Shown here piece after piece: positions 24,616-37,165 of a DNA stretch of 64,000 nt. The notes beneath the pieces are model-generated. The model made no database searches. It saw nothing but the letters and a program-made list of their open reading frames with translations, and was not told the origin of the DNA. The first letter of the stretch is position 1. Every line of letters begins with the position of its first letter. The DNA lies in contig OY987242.1 of NCBI GenBank assembly GCA_963920765.1, positions 23,150,002 through 23,214,001 of the forward strand, in the 5' to 3' direction. Both the position numbers and the translations under genes were made by a program. This DNA is from Ulota crispa (lineage: Eukaryota; Streptophyta; Bryopsida; Orthotrichales; Orthotrichaceae).

Positions 24616-24989
24616 TTAAACGTACTCCTTAGGTACTTCATGTTTGAAAATGGAAATTAAAATTTTGAAAAACCCACTTGTAGTGACCTGCCCAAATTTG
24701 CTAGAATGCCAAAAAACATTGATTGGGCCTTGAGGGGTTAAACCCTTTATTCCCTTCCACTTTTGTATTTCAAATGTTCTTGAGCATGACTTGGAACTCT
24801 CATATAATGTTATCCACTAAAATTTAATCTCATCTTCTTCAATGTTTTCAGAAATGTATTTGTTCTTTGGCTAAACTTTGATTTATTTAACCTCTTTTTT
24901 CTTTATTATATTAAATTTTCTTGAAAAACCATTAATTGGAGTGAAAGTTTTAGTTATACTTTGAGTTAAAAAAAAAAAAGGATTGCACA

Positions 24990-25172
24990 CTATGCTAGTA
25001 GAAAACTGCATTGGAACTCACTAAAAAATGTTTAGTGGTTTATGTTGAGTTCCATGTTTTTAACGCAAAATTTTGCTGAACAGCGCAAAATTTTGCGTTG
25101 GAAACATGGAACTCAACATAAACCACTGGACATTTTTAGTGGATTCCAACGCAATTTTCTTCTAGTGCTATG
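24990..25172. mobile_element. Near-perfect hairpin MITE
   Basis: Arms of about 85 bp fold around a loop of about 6 bp near 25078. The inner arms contain GTGGTTTATGTTGAGTTCCA with its exact complement and CGCAAAATTTTGC near the tip. The outer ends are TGCTAGTAGAAAA / TTTTCTTCTAGTGC. It is non-coding, and transcripts would form a long hairpin. Confidence 0.7.
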
Positions 25173-27089
25173 AATTATTTTAATTTTATTGAAAGTCATT
25201 TGACTACAAGTTCATTCTTTGCTAACTTGAATTTTTTACTTTTTTTCTTATAATTAACTGCACTCCAAGTCGTAAACTTGTAATTAAAATAAATTTATCT
25301 AACCTTAGCGCATAAATTCAAAACCAATAAATGCCTATTTGTAGAATTTAATAATTTATCCACTAATATATACTAATGTGAGATAGTGCATCCTTTGATC
25401 ATTCTTTTATCATTTCTTGTAGTAAAAAATTACAACACGTAAAATAACTGAAATTATACCTGTTTAAAACCAAGCTATTAATTATTTTTTACGTTCTTTT
25501 AACAAATTTTTATTAATCAACATTCTTTTGTATATTTGATTTATTTTTTATTTACCAACAAAATTTTAATAATTACATTCACTATGAACACCATATTTGT
25601 TATAATGAGAGAATGAGGACCTCTCAAAATAAACAAGTTGATCTCAACCAAAATCACCAATTTCCATTATAATGAGAGTTTTCAAATTAAAAGAAGAGTT
25701 TTATCTCAAATAAAGCTGAATTGACATAAAGCCCTTCAATTTTAAATCAAATTTGAAAGTTTTTCTTGTCAATTGAGCTCAAATTGAGCTGAATTGAGAG
25801 TCAAATTGATCTAAAATATTTTTGAATTTCCTTTAAAATACATCTCATTTCACTGGAATACTCTTATTATAATGAATACGTTGATAATGTACCATACCTA
25901 ATTTTATTAAATATTAATAATCTGATTTTTGACATTTTTCCTTGTTATTTCATATCTTGAATTTATATCCCCCAATATCTTTTGAAGTGCAACATTTTTT
26001 AGAATACTTTAAACACATTTAAGTCTTGACTTAAGGTAGGTGACCAATTTTCAACCAAGTTCTCAATTCTATCCCTTATGTACCCAAGGTGATTATTTAA
26101 GTTTCAAAATGAATACCTTAGGTGCATGGGATTCAAAATCAAGAGTATGTTCTACAAATGACAATTTTGGCTTATTTAACACTCAAAACTTAAAAAGAAT
26201 TGTATTGTCACTATAAAAATCTATGTCCTAATTGATACGTCTGAATTGACTAAATGTGTCCAAAAAGACAAAAAGACTGTCAAATTGGATAATTTGTGTA
26301 CATATAGCCATGTTGATTTGGACATATTTTTGTCATTTTGGATAGTTTTCATTGTAATGTGTATATGTTTGGAGGAAAATGGATTTATACATAGTTCCTT
26401 ATTATAATTTCATGTTTGGTGATGTTTTAGATGTACTATCTAGTCAACAATATAGTTTACATTTTTTTTAGCTTGAAAATTCAATATTGAACATAGCTCT
26501 ATCAATTTTATATCGGATGAATCATAATTTCTTTGTAGTGTTGAAAAGGTATCAAAGAAGAGTTAAATTCAAAATCAAAAAAGAAAATATAAATAAATTC
26601 ATATATGTATCAAATCAAATATGAAAAATTTGATAAAAGATAATGTAAAGTTCAAGCATGGGTTTAAGAATAATATGAAAAATAATGGGATGAAATTATA
26701 AATATTGTCTCAACATTACACAAAAACCTCATATTTATAAAAACCTTCGCAGTAATAAACCCCAAGAACTGTGCACTCAGTCAGCAAAATTGTGAAATCT
26801 CTAACTCATGTTATAATAACCTATTTGCATATGAAAATTTCAAATAAAATATAAACTAATATTTTTTGCAAAAATATGAGTATTACTTCTAAACCATAAC
26901 TACCAAAATATCAGTAAAACAAAACATGACAAAAAAATAAAATGTGAAAAAATAGAACTAACTAATAAAATATAAACTGGAAAACAAGTGAAATAAAATA
27001 AATGACCTCCCAATTCAAGCAACACTAGACCGTTAGAAAAAGACACGATTTAAATACTCAACGACAAACTTTACTCCACATCACCTCTT
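25173..27089. other. AT-rich non-coding DNA
   Basis: Very AT-rich with no open frame, RNA gene or bounded repeat recognised. Confidence 0.45.
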
Positions 27090-27289
27090 CTAGGCTTTAT
27101 ACTTGTGACGACTCAAAATCGCTCTTAAGTCAAGGATGTATGCATCTTTGCCTGTACCTCCTCCGCATTGATGCTCCATGGATGTGGAGTAAGATTTGGT
27201 TGAGTTTGATTGTAAACCTAGTCTAGAGATGAGTTCGTTTGGGGAGACTATTTTACATAGGTTTGCAAGACTCTTTCCATTATACTTAA

Positions 27290-28055
27290 CTCCTAAAGGA
27301 CCAAAGAGCCCAATATGGCCAAAGGGGGTGCTTGGAGGTGTGAAAACACATAAAAGAGGCGTTTTTAGCTCAAATTTTGGTCTGCCGCTCAAGTCCAAAT
27401 GGAGTTGTTAGTTCAAGAAAAGTTTTTGATCGGCTTGTTGTTCCTTGATGCGCCTCCTTTGCTCTAGATTCTACATGGAATATGAAAAATATTCTATTTT
27501 TTCAACAATTAGGAGAAGAATGTCTTTGGCAAACAAAGGGAGTGGCTTAGAGAGTAGACTGGATGGGTGCTCTCATGTCTTGTATTGTACAAAGGAGAAG
27601 TTTGGTGATGTGTCACTTTTTTTTTCTTGATTTGGGCAAGGTTCTTATAGCTCTAAAGTAAGGAGCTAGTGGAATTTAGCTACTTTGAGTGACCATATCT
27701 TTTGGAGTTTTTATCCATTTGTAGATTTTCTTTTTCCATCAAGTATAGCAAGACACAATCTCATGGGATCAGCCATTAGGTAAAAAAAAATTTGAGAAAA
27801 TATTACATGAAAGTCCAAAATCCATATTTTGAACTGTTGCCCAAATTGGAAAACATGAGATTCTCAATGGTGGGGATTTTGCAGATTTACTTGGATTTGA
27901 AATCAAATTGGTTTAAAACATTTGATTTATAGTTGGGTATAGAATGACCGGTTTGGATTATGTGATTACTTGTTCAACTTTCCAAAAACTTGGGGAATGT
28001 AATGAAGGTTTCATTCTAGAGGTATGCTGAAATTTCTTAGCAAGACACTTAGGGG
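27290..28055. mobile_element. TTAA-bounded element, copy T19
   Basis: TTAA at 27286-27289 is followed by CTCCTAAAGGACC. The right end is inverted CCCCTAAGTGTCTTGC before TTAA at 28056-28059. It is 766 bp and non-coding. It lies between two pieces of the fragmented oxygenase copy, so it helped to split it. Confidence 0.5.
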
Positions 28056-28199
28056 TTAAACCCAAGTAAAAAGTTCCTATTTCATCGGATTATTGGCCAT
28101 GCTCCTAATTGCTATTAGGATGTTTCACTCTTAATTAATGCCCAAGTAGAATTAGAAGAACTTAAATGTAATTGCTTTCTTTTATTTTTCTTCAATCTT

Positions 28200-28960
28200 C
28201 AATGTCTTGAAGCTTTCTTTCTCCAGCTTCAAGTTGTTCTTTTATCTATTCTGATTGGCAGCAATCTTTATCATCCAAGCTTGGCAGATTCAAATCTTTG
28301 GTCTTTACTCCAATTTGCTTTATATCACTCTTACATCCACTTGGCTTTTATGCTTCAAATTGGTGTTTTTGTACCTCACAGCCTCTCATCAAACACTTCC
28401 CAAGTAGGTTGAGATATTATCCTCTTAGAGCACTCCTTTCCAACTAGGCTGAAATCATTCTCTTGGAATTTTCATTATCCAGCTTGGAATTTATTCTTCA
28501 GCCTCTTTATGGTTGATCTTCCAACTTGGTTGAGATAAATTTCCTTTCAGTACACTCTCTTCTCAAACAAACTGGCTATTAATCATTCTTTCAGAACTTC
28601 CACTCTCCAACTTGGTTGAATCTCTCAATAACTCTCCAAATGGGAATTTTATTATACTCTCCTCTCATCATCCTATTTGGCTGATTTATTTTCTTGCTGT
28701 GCCACTCTAACTCCAAATTTGGAACTAATCTCATTTAGTTTTCTTTTCTATGTGAATTCAAATCACTTTTCGATCATTTTCTTTCCAATTTGGATCCTTC
28801 CAGCTACACTTGCCCACTCGGCAGATTCTTATTTAAAATCCAGGAAGAATCAATTGATTCAAGTTCACAACTCTAACTCAAAATATTGCTTTTTATTCTC
28901 TCACTCTAAAATACTATTTGAATTCTATTTGTGCTTTTGATCTAGTTTTTAATTTAGAAC
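28200..28960. repeat. Degenerate tandem repeat
   Basis: The motif CCAACTTGGTTGA and variants recur roughly every 55-80 bp (for example near 28400, 28440, 28520 and 28607), with TTCTTTC-rich spacers. The units are strongly diverged. No coding function is seen. Confidence 0.4.
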
Positions 28961-31144
28961 TACAACGACACAAAATAAACCAGTTTAATTGAACAAGCCT
29001 TTCTCAAGAAAATTCTCATTCGGCAGACTAGAAAGGAATGAAATCAACATACAACCATGCAATTAACATCCAAACCAATTTGATATTAACTTTCAGCAAT
29101 ACAAGCAACAATTGATAAACTTCATGCTCACCAAAGAATCTAAACCAAATATCATTTACTTCCAACACTTGAATTCCTTCCCATTAGAGCTCTAAAATTT
29201 CTTTCTCCTTACTGATCTTACAACTTGGAAACACTCTCAAATACAGTACAATACACTCCAAATTGATTGATCATAACTCAAACCAATCCCACTTGGATTA
29301 CAACTTCAATCTCAACACAAACACACACAACAATTTCACAATCCAATTTGAATTTAAACAAACATGACAACACAACTTCCACTGAAATAATATTCTCTTA
29401 ACAAGCACAATTTGCAAAACAACAAAAATAGCCACTTGGCTAGACTCTCACGTTTCATGCAGTGGGTCCTCAAAATGAGTTCTTTCTACCTATTCGTCAA
29501 ATTTAAAGTTTTTAACACAAATTACATATTCTACAATGGCCAACTTTTTTGTCTTTTTGCTTTAGGATTTGCTAACCTGTAACGAAGTACCAATCCGAGT
29601 GAAACCTTCACGTGTCTCTAATTCCATGGTATTGTGAAAATCATTCTTAAAAATTTGGAGCTTGATACAACACATTGATTTCATTACCTTTTGGATGATA
29701 ACATGATCATGACTTTAGACGCATTGAAGAATTTTTTTGATTTATATTTGAATTAAGGCATAATGATAATATTCAGGTAAACCGCTTGTAATGCGATTGT
29801 ATCAAGACCAAATTCTTGAAAAGAAATAAGCATAATAGAAAGATATTAAAATATATACATATATGTATGTACCTACTACATTATCTTCAGCAGGATGCTG
29901 CTGCTTACCCTTTTTCAATTTCTTCAAGATCTTTTTGTTGACGTTCCGTCAATCCATTTTCTTGAACAAAAAACAAATCATAATAAAGTTGTCAAGAATG
30001 CATTATGTATTAAATTAGAAAAAAATATTATACGATGAGGTTTTTGAAATTTTCATTTTTTTTCATCTTTTAAGGGATTTAAAGTGAATATTATGATGAT
30101 TTTTTCAAGATCTTACATTAGAGATGAAACACCTTTTAGGAACCATCAAAAAAACTCACTTCTAATCATCAAGTATCCTCACAAATGCAAGATTTAATAT
30201 TTCTAAAATAATACATTTTGGAAAAGTGTTTTTCCTAATTTAATGGCCGGTTCCACCGCATAGTTGGGATTATTACGCTTATAGCCTTATATTGATAAAT
30301 AGTATTGGCAACAGTAATTACAAAGCCCGCCATTTAATGTAAGCAATTTCCTCAATGTTACCAACATCAAATGTTAATGCATACAATAATTGTCAACTAC
30401 CATAACTTTTAGGAATATGGTTTGTTTATAAATTTATGTATTGAATTGAAACCACAAAGTTACGATAGACTATTCATCCACATAGGTGAGAAAAAAACGC
30501 CCATCATCAATTAAATGACAACATCAATTTTTTAAAAAGAAATAGAGAAATAACTGCCAACTCACAAGAATGACAAACAAATATCCAATTCCAGAAATTT
30601 GACCCATACATTAGATTGTGATCTTTTCTAACAATTCTACAAGTGAAAATTCAAATTAGCTGATAAGTTAAATGAATAATGCACACATGCATATCCATCA
30701 TAAAATTAATAAAAGTCAAATACATGTCTAGACTTTTTGACTATAGAAACCGTTTATGCCGATGAAGTTTCAACTTAGAGGTGGTTTTAAAATAATTCAG
30801 AGGATTTTTCTCAGTGCCTTTATCATCCTTTTTGTTCTCTTCACCCTCTTCTTTAATGAAAGAATTTGTTTCTTCCTCCTTGTTTGAATCCAATACAGTA
30901 TTTTGAATTTTTGATGATTTGGAATGAACCATGAATGTCAAGCAACGCTCCATGCATGCTACTTCTTAAATTAGACTACTTGAAATTCCACATAATGAAT
31001 TAAACTTTATAAAAGCTGCAAAATGATGGAGAATGGTCAAATAGAAAAAACAAGCTTTCAAGTAAGGCGGAAGCAATTGAGAAGAATAACAAGTATGTTC
31101 TATTTAATGATATTTGGATTCCCTTAAGGATGATTCTAATAAAG

Positions 31145-32294
31145 CTACCAGTAATCATGACGATTCAAAATTGCTTTTAGGTCAAGGATGTATGCATCTT
31201 CGCCTGCACCTCCTCCACATTGATGCTCCATGATCAACTTTTTTGTCTTTCTGCTTTGGGATTCATTGACCTGTAACAAAGTATCAATCTGAATGAAACC
31301 TTCACATTTCTCTAACTCCATGGTATTATGGAAATTATTCTTCCCCCTTCAAATCACATGCACCACTCCATTGCACATGTCAAACTCAAAGTAATTCCAT
31401 AAGATTTCAAAATAAAATGCCCATCGGATGTGTGGAAGCCGTTTGCTTGTCCTACTAAAGCGCCGCCATCTAAATGAATTGAAGCCCATATACCAAACGT
31501 ATAGTTGCTGCTGTTATGGTCCATGTGAAAGTGGTTGCCAAAATCCTCAAGGATGTACGTGATGTTGCTGGAAAAGGTATAATCATTGATATATGATTTT
31601 TTTAGCTCTTCGTCTGACGTGAAGCTAAATTTGGTATTTGCTAAGGTCGGCACACCTGCAAGTAAGAAGTTGGTTCTAACCTGTATGAACAATCGATGGG
31701 CCAACAAGCCAAAATGCCTCCCATACAAAGAAGAAAGGGTCCATCAAATGGTCACATGCCGCTGGCGCCAAGCCTCACGTGTAGTGGGAGTCTTCTGCGA
31801 AGTTGGGGAGGGAGGAAATAATAAATTACAAAGCCTTTTTTATACCATGTATCCATAAAAAATATCACGTAAATTTAATTTAATAAGAGTTGCATGAAAT
31901 ATTTTTTGAACTCCCAAATCCAAACTGATTGTAAGCAAAGAATTAAAAAACATTTAATATGCGGAATTAATTTACCCATGCACCACCTTGCCGCGTACAT
32001 CTTCCTTGACCTTGTTGCTTTGTTGCAATTTATCCAATTGGCTTTGGTCCTCTCGGTCATGAATGATGTAGTGAGGCCCTTGTATTCATCTCGCTTGACG
32101 CCATTCATGGTATCAAAATGCAAGAATCTCACCACATGAACCACCTCATTGCTATCTACGTCTAATACCACCACCGTGTTCTTGTACAAGCGAGTGTAAA
32201 CACCAAGCAAGAAGTTTAAGCGCGGGTACGCATTGTCTATGACATGCTCATCTTTGCGTTTTCTCATCACGTATGCACATGTAAAAATGAACAA
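31145..32294 (-). pseudogene. TET/JBP-like 2-oxoglutarate/Fe(II) oxygenase, damaged
   Basis: Best reading: a double-stranded beta-helix oxygenase of the Tet_JBP type, the family that oxidises 5-methylcytosine or thymine in DNA. The first piece, from about 32294 to 31976, has VVVLDVDSNEVVHVVRF and MYAARWCMG, like the pre-core of fungal TET proteins. A phase-1 GT-AG intron joins it in frame to the exon starting at 31655. That exon holds NHFHMDHNSSNYTFGIW with the HxD iron ligands, then GHFILKSYGIT. The core continues, after a frame change near 31375, as FEFDMCNGVVHVI, a UGA where Trp is usual, RGKNNFHNTMELE with the second His, and a C-terminus ending RHDYW at a TAG (31145-31147). The stop and frame change suggest a pseudogene. 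The true 5' end was not found. Confidence 0.5.
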
Positions 32295-32299
32295 AGGTT

Positions 32300-33216
32300 T
32301 TTTAAATTAGTTATTAATACAACATCAAATTTTGAACTAACTAAAGTAATAAATAAATAAATGAATAAATAAAAAGAATAAGTACATGTAGTTTAATTGA
32401 CTATTGCTTTGCCTCTATTATCATTTTCTCATCTTTAGAAACTCATATGTTTAAAAATTTGGTTTCAAATCCAAATTTATTAAAATTACATGAAAGGTCT
32501 TAAAGCCATTTACTAGTAGTGTAACTTCTATTTCATTTGACCAAAATTCACAAAAAATACAGTAATGAAAATCTTAGTTAGAAATACAATTTGCTACCAC
32601 AATGATTTAGATATAACAACATCAACTGCAAATTAACAAAAAAAACTAAATTTTTTGACTAAGTTAGGAGCACTTATGGTTTGACCGCGGAGGTTAAAAA
32701 AAAGAAAAAGACATTGTAAAATTAAAATGACAAGATATATTCATATACAACAATTGAGAATTCTATAAAAGTTATGAAAAAGTGATAATAGATCAATTTT
32801 AAGTTTGGGTGGAACCTTATCCCAAAACTCATTGAATCTTTATGACTTCACACATTTAAGAATTTGGAGCTCGATACAACACATTGATTTCATTACCTTT
32901 TAGATGATAACATGACAAATTGCCATATTTATTTAGGTATGAGAAGCATAGGTAAGGTACCTACACAAGTGTCTCTACCTTGTGTGAATTACTCAGGTGT
33001 ACTATGGTACATAACAAAATGATTGATGATGGAAAACAATATTATAACATGACAATCCCAAATGCAATTCTGTGATGTATTCTTCTCTAATTCCCCTTTT
33101 TGATAAATTTTATACTTCTAACAACAGCAAAGTGTGCGCCTTTTACAAATGAAAGGAAGTCTTTTGTGTTGGTGCATATTGTTGTAATAGCATGTTCATT
33201 TCATCTCAATGCTATC
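32300..33216. other. AT-rich non-coding DNA
   Basis: No gene seen. It contains an AATAAATAAATGAATAAATAAA simple repeat near 32348-32372. At about 32850-32920 lies a block, TTTGGAGCTCGATACAACAC, also found at 29650-29700, that marks the duplicated oxygenase locus. Confidence 0.45.
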
Positions 33217-33220
33217 TTAA

Positions 33221-34841
33221 CCCCTGAGCACCCAGGCTGATTTCACCAAAAACAGGGTTTTTGGATACTGGCAACTTTTATGCATTGTATCTCAATCAAT
33301 TGGACGATCCACAAAAGTGACCATTGAAAATAGTAGAACACCTACTTAGAAAATGGCTTGCAAATTTTGGGAACAATTAACCATGGGAGATGGGAGATTA
33401 TAACTTTTGATCAAACAACATGTGATGACAAAATCTCATTTTTGGGTAGGTAGTTGCTATTTGATGATTTAAAAAAATTCTATAAGCCCTTGATTCATCT
33501 TAAATTTTGTGAGTAACAATATTAGATGTGAATGCACACACTTGTAAAATACCAAAGATTGCACTTCTTTTTATGTCAAATTTTAGGGCTTCAAATGGCT
33601 ATTGCACGGAAAACAACGATCAGCATAGTTGGTGACAGTTGCCATAATAAGGATCTAGAATTTGCTTGAATTCTTGCCAACAATTTTCCTGCTACCACAA
33701 AGCTTACACAAAAAAGCTTGCAAGGGATATTGACCGGTTGCAGCTCGTTAAACACTACTTGCCATCATGCCCTTATTGCTCTATACGGTGTTTCACCAAA
33801 TCAAATCTCTTGCAATGCTTGTACAACAATTTGGCTTTCCTCACCATTACTCCATTGACATGGACAACTTGAATGCTTTCATAATTGTAGTTTGTAGCAA
33901 GACCAAAAAGTTAGATCCAATGCCTCAAAACAAGGCTTTAACCCCTAAAGGACTTGATCCATTTTCAAATGATCAAACTTCATGTCTAAGCTCAAATTTG
34001 CCTTTTAAAGTGTGTTCAAATAATAATTTTGTATTTTTATTACTTGAAACTATGAATGATATATCACTGCAAGAAATTTCAATTTGTTTCATGAAAATTT
34101 GTAATTGTTATCATTTTCTTTTCAAAAAATGAACATAAATAAGTTAAAATAGCAAAAAAAAATCTGATTTACTTGATTTTTTTCAAAAGGTACAAGTAGC
34201 ATTGAAGATAAGTGTGAAAACTTTTCAATTGGTTTATTTATTTTTTACACCCAAAACAACCACAACAAAGAATCTAAAGTCAAATTTGCCCATCAAACCA
34301 AATTTATCCTTATTTTTAATCAGTTTGTAAAATTTTGATATTTTTACTAGAAGACAAATACATTTTCTATTTACATTATTTTTTTTGATAAGCTTGATGG
34401 AAAATTGGAATTATTGTGCTTTTTAAAACCTAAATGTGGAAATCAAATCATATCAATTAAAATATATATTAAAAAAAATCTATGATTTTTGTTATAGATG
34501 AATGATAGAATGAGAAACATAATTTTTTAATTTAAATTTAAAATTCATTGAAAGAGTAGAAAATATGAATAAAAAACACACCATATTGTGTTATTTGAAT
34601 TCTGACACTTGGAGCTTTCAATGGCAATAATTCTTTTTATATTTGACATTTTTCAAAATAAATAAATGAAATAGAAAGGAAACTTGTCAAGCTTCATTTT
34701 CTTAAATTGAACCCCATACCAAAAATTGATACTTTGAAAGTTACAATCAGGGTTGGCCAAGGCGCATCCACTTTTTGAATGCACGGACCTGTAAGGGTTA
34801 AACTAGGAGAGGCAATACATGGGTGCTGGGGCACTCAAGGG
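33221..34841. mobile_element. TTAA-bounded element T10, carrying a nested element
   Basis: TTAA at 33217-33220 is followed by CCCCTGAGCACCCAGGC. The right end is inverted CCCTTGAGTGCCCCAGC before TTAA at 34842-34845. The termini match in 13 of 17 positions. The span is 1621 bp, but 856 bp of it is a second TTAA-bounded element. Without that, the host element is about 760 bp. No transposase frame was recognised. Confidence 0.65.
33942..34797. mobile_element. TTAA-bounded element T11, nested in T10
   Basis: TTAA at 33938-33941 is followed by CCCCTAAAGGACTTGATCC. The right end is inverted CCCTTACAGGTCCGTG before TTAA at 34798-34801. It lies wholly inside T10 and close to its right end. Confidence 0.55.
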
Positions 34842-34845
34842 TTAA

Positions 34846-35522
34846 AAAATAATTTCAAACGTGGTTTTCAATTTTCACTTATTCCACAGTATCCTGGTTT
34901 TCATTTTAAGAATCTAGATTTATAGAAATCATTAATGTAAGAATGGATGTTATTATTTCCTTGACCAAGTACTGCTGTCAAACCGCAGATATTGATTGAT
35001 TCTATCAACAAGGGTATGACAATTTTCTACTGCCGGATTGTCATCCTCATGTTTATTAACAAAGCGTGTAAAACATAAAATTTGCAAAAATAGACTACTC
35101 CGTGACAGACAAAATCTAAAAAATAGTTATTGAGAAAAGAAGAGTCATCTTGAATGTGCAAATGTAATAAGTTTCCCCCTTTTCTAGGTTGTTTATGAAG
35201 AAGATATCAAGTAATGAGATATTTGCAATATATGAACTTCATTATCTCAATTGTTCTCCTCAAATTTTGTTCTTTACATAATAGTGTGAATTTTGCAAAC
35301 GTTGGGTTAATAACTAGTTCTTTAGAGCTTAGTATATTGTAACAATTTTTATAGGAGATACGGACTATGTTTAATGTACTTCTATACTCTTGTAATAGAA
35401 AAAATGACAAACACTGCAACATGCAATACCTACTAAAATTTCATCTTTCAATCTTCTAAAGCCCAACCAACTAATTTTGGATTTCTAGATTAGTTCAAAT
35501 TTTTGTTATTTATAATCAAGAT
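34846..35522. other. AT-rich non-coding DNA
   Basis: No gene or bounded repeat recognised. Confidence 0.4.
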
Positions 35523-35531
35523 TTATGGTTA

Positions 35532-35964
35532 GGGAATAGATATGTGTACTACACCCTTTCAAGTACTGTACCACACCCCATAGTAAATTTAAGATTTCTA
35601 GCATGAAAAAATTGAATTTGAGAATTTGGAATTCAGATTTGGACTTAGAGACCATGATTTTGTTTAGAACCACAAAAATAGTTGCAATTCAACAACATCC
35701 AATGAAAAAGCTTATTTTTTTTTACAAACAAAAGTAAAAGTAACATTTTTCTCCTGACTAAACTTTCTCATTGGGTGTTGTTGAATTGCAACTTTTTTTG
35801 TGGTTCTAGACAAAATCATGGTCTCTAAGTCCAAATTTGAATTCCAAATTCTCAAATTCAGCTTTTTGATGCTAGAAATCTTAAATTTACTATGGGGGTG
35901 TGGTACAGTAATTGAAAGGGTGTGGTACAGTAATTGAAAGGGTGTGGTACACATATCAATTCCC
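35532..35964. mobile_element. Foldback element FB, copy B (Mutator-like)
   Basis: A 433-bp foldback whose ends are GGGAATAGATATGTG and ACACATATCAATTCCC. A perfect 9-bp direct repeat TTATGGTTA flanks it at 35523-35531 and 35965-35973, the duplication length of Mutator-like elements. The arms match 12340-12751 over stretches such as GGTTCTAGAC and CCCAATGAAAAAG. On the right, GGGTGTGGTACAGTAATTGAAA is locally repeated. Confidence 0.8.
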
Positions 35965-36282
35965 TTATGGTTAATGTGATTATCTTTTTGAGAAGTAGCA
36001 TGGCAAGATAATTGTACAATGTAACATTTGGAAATAGAAATATGAGAGCAATTTACTTAGTGGACTATTAGTTCAAAGTGAGCCTGAAGAAATGTATTTG
36101 TACATCATATTAACAAAAACTATTCATAAATCATTGTAGCAAGATTATCAAGTTTCAAGAGCACCTTATATGAGTATACTAGTGGTTGTATTGATATTAT
36201 TTGTGGTTATATTGATGTATATAACCATCTATCTATATCTATACTACTAAGTGGGAGTCTAACCCTCATTGACTCCGTGCCC

Positions 36283-36480
36283 TTTTCTAGAATCTTCTAT
36301 AACTTTTAGTGGAAGTTGAAGCAATAAAAAAATGTCCTAAATACAAAACACCAAGCACCCTCCATCCATGTCCTTTTCCAAAATCTTCTAGTAAGAACTT
36401 TTTGGTGGAAATTGAAACACTCAAGGATGTCCTAAATATAAAGCACCAAATGCCTTTCAACCATGTGCTAGAAAACTAAC
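36283..36480 (+). repeat. Two-copy direct duplication, about 100 bp
   Basis: The segment from about 36283 (GTGCCCTTTTCTAGAATCTT) through GTCCTAAATACAAAACACCAAG recurs from about 36378 (GTCCTTTTCCAAAATCTTCT) through GTCCTAAATATAAAGCACCAA. No coding frame. Confidence 0.55.
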
Positions 36481-36499
36481 AAAATGCCAAGTGCCCCCT

Positions 36500-37160
36500 A
36501 ATAAAGTATTAAAGAGTAGCATTGTAATGGAGGCATTACCTATTTTTGATTCAAAAAATGGATTAAAATGACAATGCATCAAGGTTAAATTTTGAACCAG
36601 TTACGAGATATTGATTTTTTATGAAGTATATTGGGATTGTATTTTAGACCAATTGATTTGTGAGATGTTGCTTTTTTGTATAGTTGAATGGTGCATAATC
36701 CATACATGTCCAACTCATGCAAAGCATGTGCCTGTATAATAGTATGAATATAATCTGAAACTTTAAAATGTATGACCCGTATTCATTTACCAACCAAACT
36801 AATCCTCCATGTAGAACGCTATAATGAATCTTTTAATCTTTAAATATTGTAAAAATATGAAGAGACAAAGTGACTTTCAATGATTTTGCCCACTACAGTA
36901 GTGATTGTTTTCTACAAATGGTTAAGGTTCTTAGTTAGATACTCAATTAGTAGTTTTTTGTATTTAGCTATATAAATTTTTAAATTTCTAATGTTTCATG
37001 CTTGAACTTGTTCTTTGAATCATGTTGGTTGTGCTTGAAAGACTCGTAAATATGAGACATTAGTGAATTTTGTTTTTACAATATGGATGTAACGCCAACA
37101 TACCTAACAATGTTCATCCATACAAAAGGATACATGGACAAAATACAAATCATATTTTCA
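36500..37160. other. AT-rich non-coding DNA
   Basis: Nothing recognisable beyond AT-rich sequence. Confidence 0.4.
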
Positions 37161-37165
37161 CATTA

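Larger units (their letters stand above)
27090..30953 (-). pseudogene. Fragmented second copy of the TET/JBP-like oxygenase gene
   Basis: Pieces in minus-strand order parallel the copy at 31145-32294. (a) A possible charged N-terminal exon at 30741-30953, rich in Glu and Lys. (b) A small exon-like segment at 29909-29960 with AG and GT borders encoding NGLTERQQKDLEEIEK. (c) At about 29540-29650, NDFHNTMELETREGFTRI, equivalent to the second-His region of the other copy. (d) At 27090-27185, MEHQCGGGTGKDAYILDL to a TAG, equivalent to the other copy's C-terminus. The central exons holding the HxD motif are absent. About 2.3 kb of foreign sequence, including a TTAA element at 27290-28055, separates (c) from (d). 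One in-frame stop lies after (c). Assigning (a) and (b) to this gene is a guess. Confidence 0.5.
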
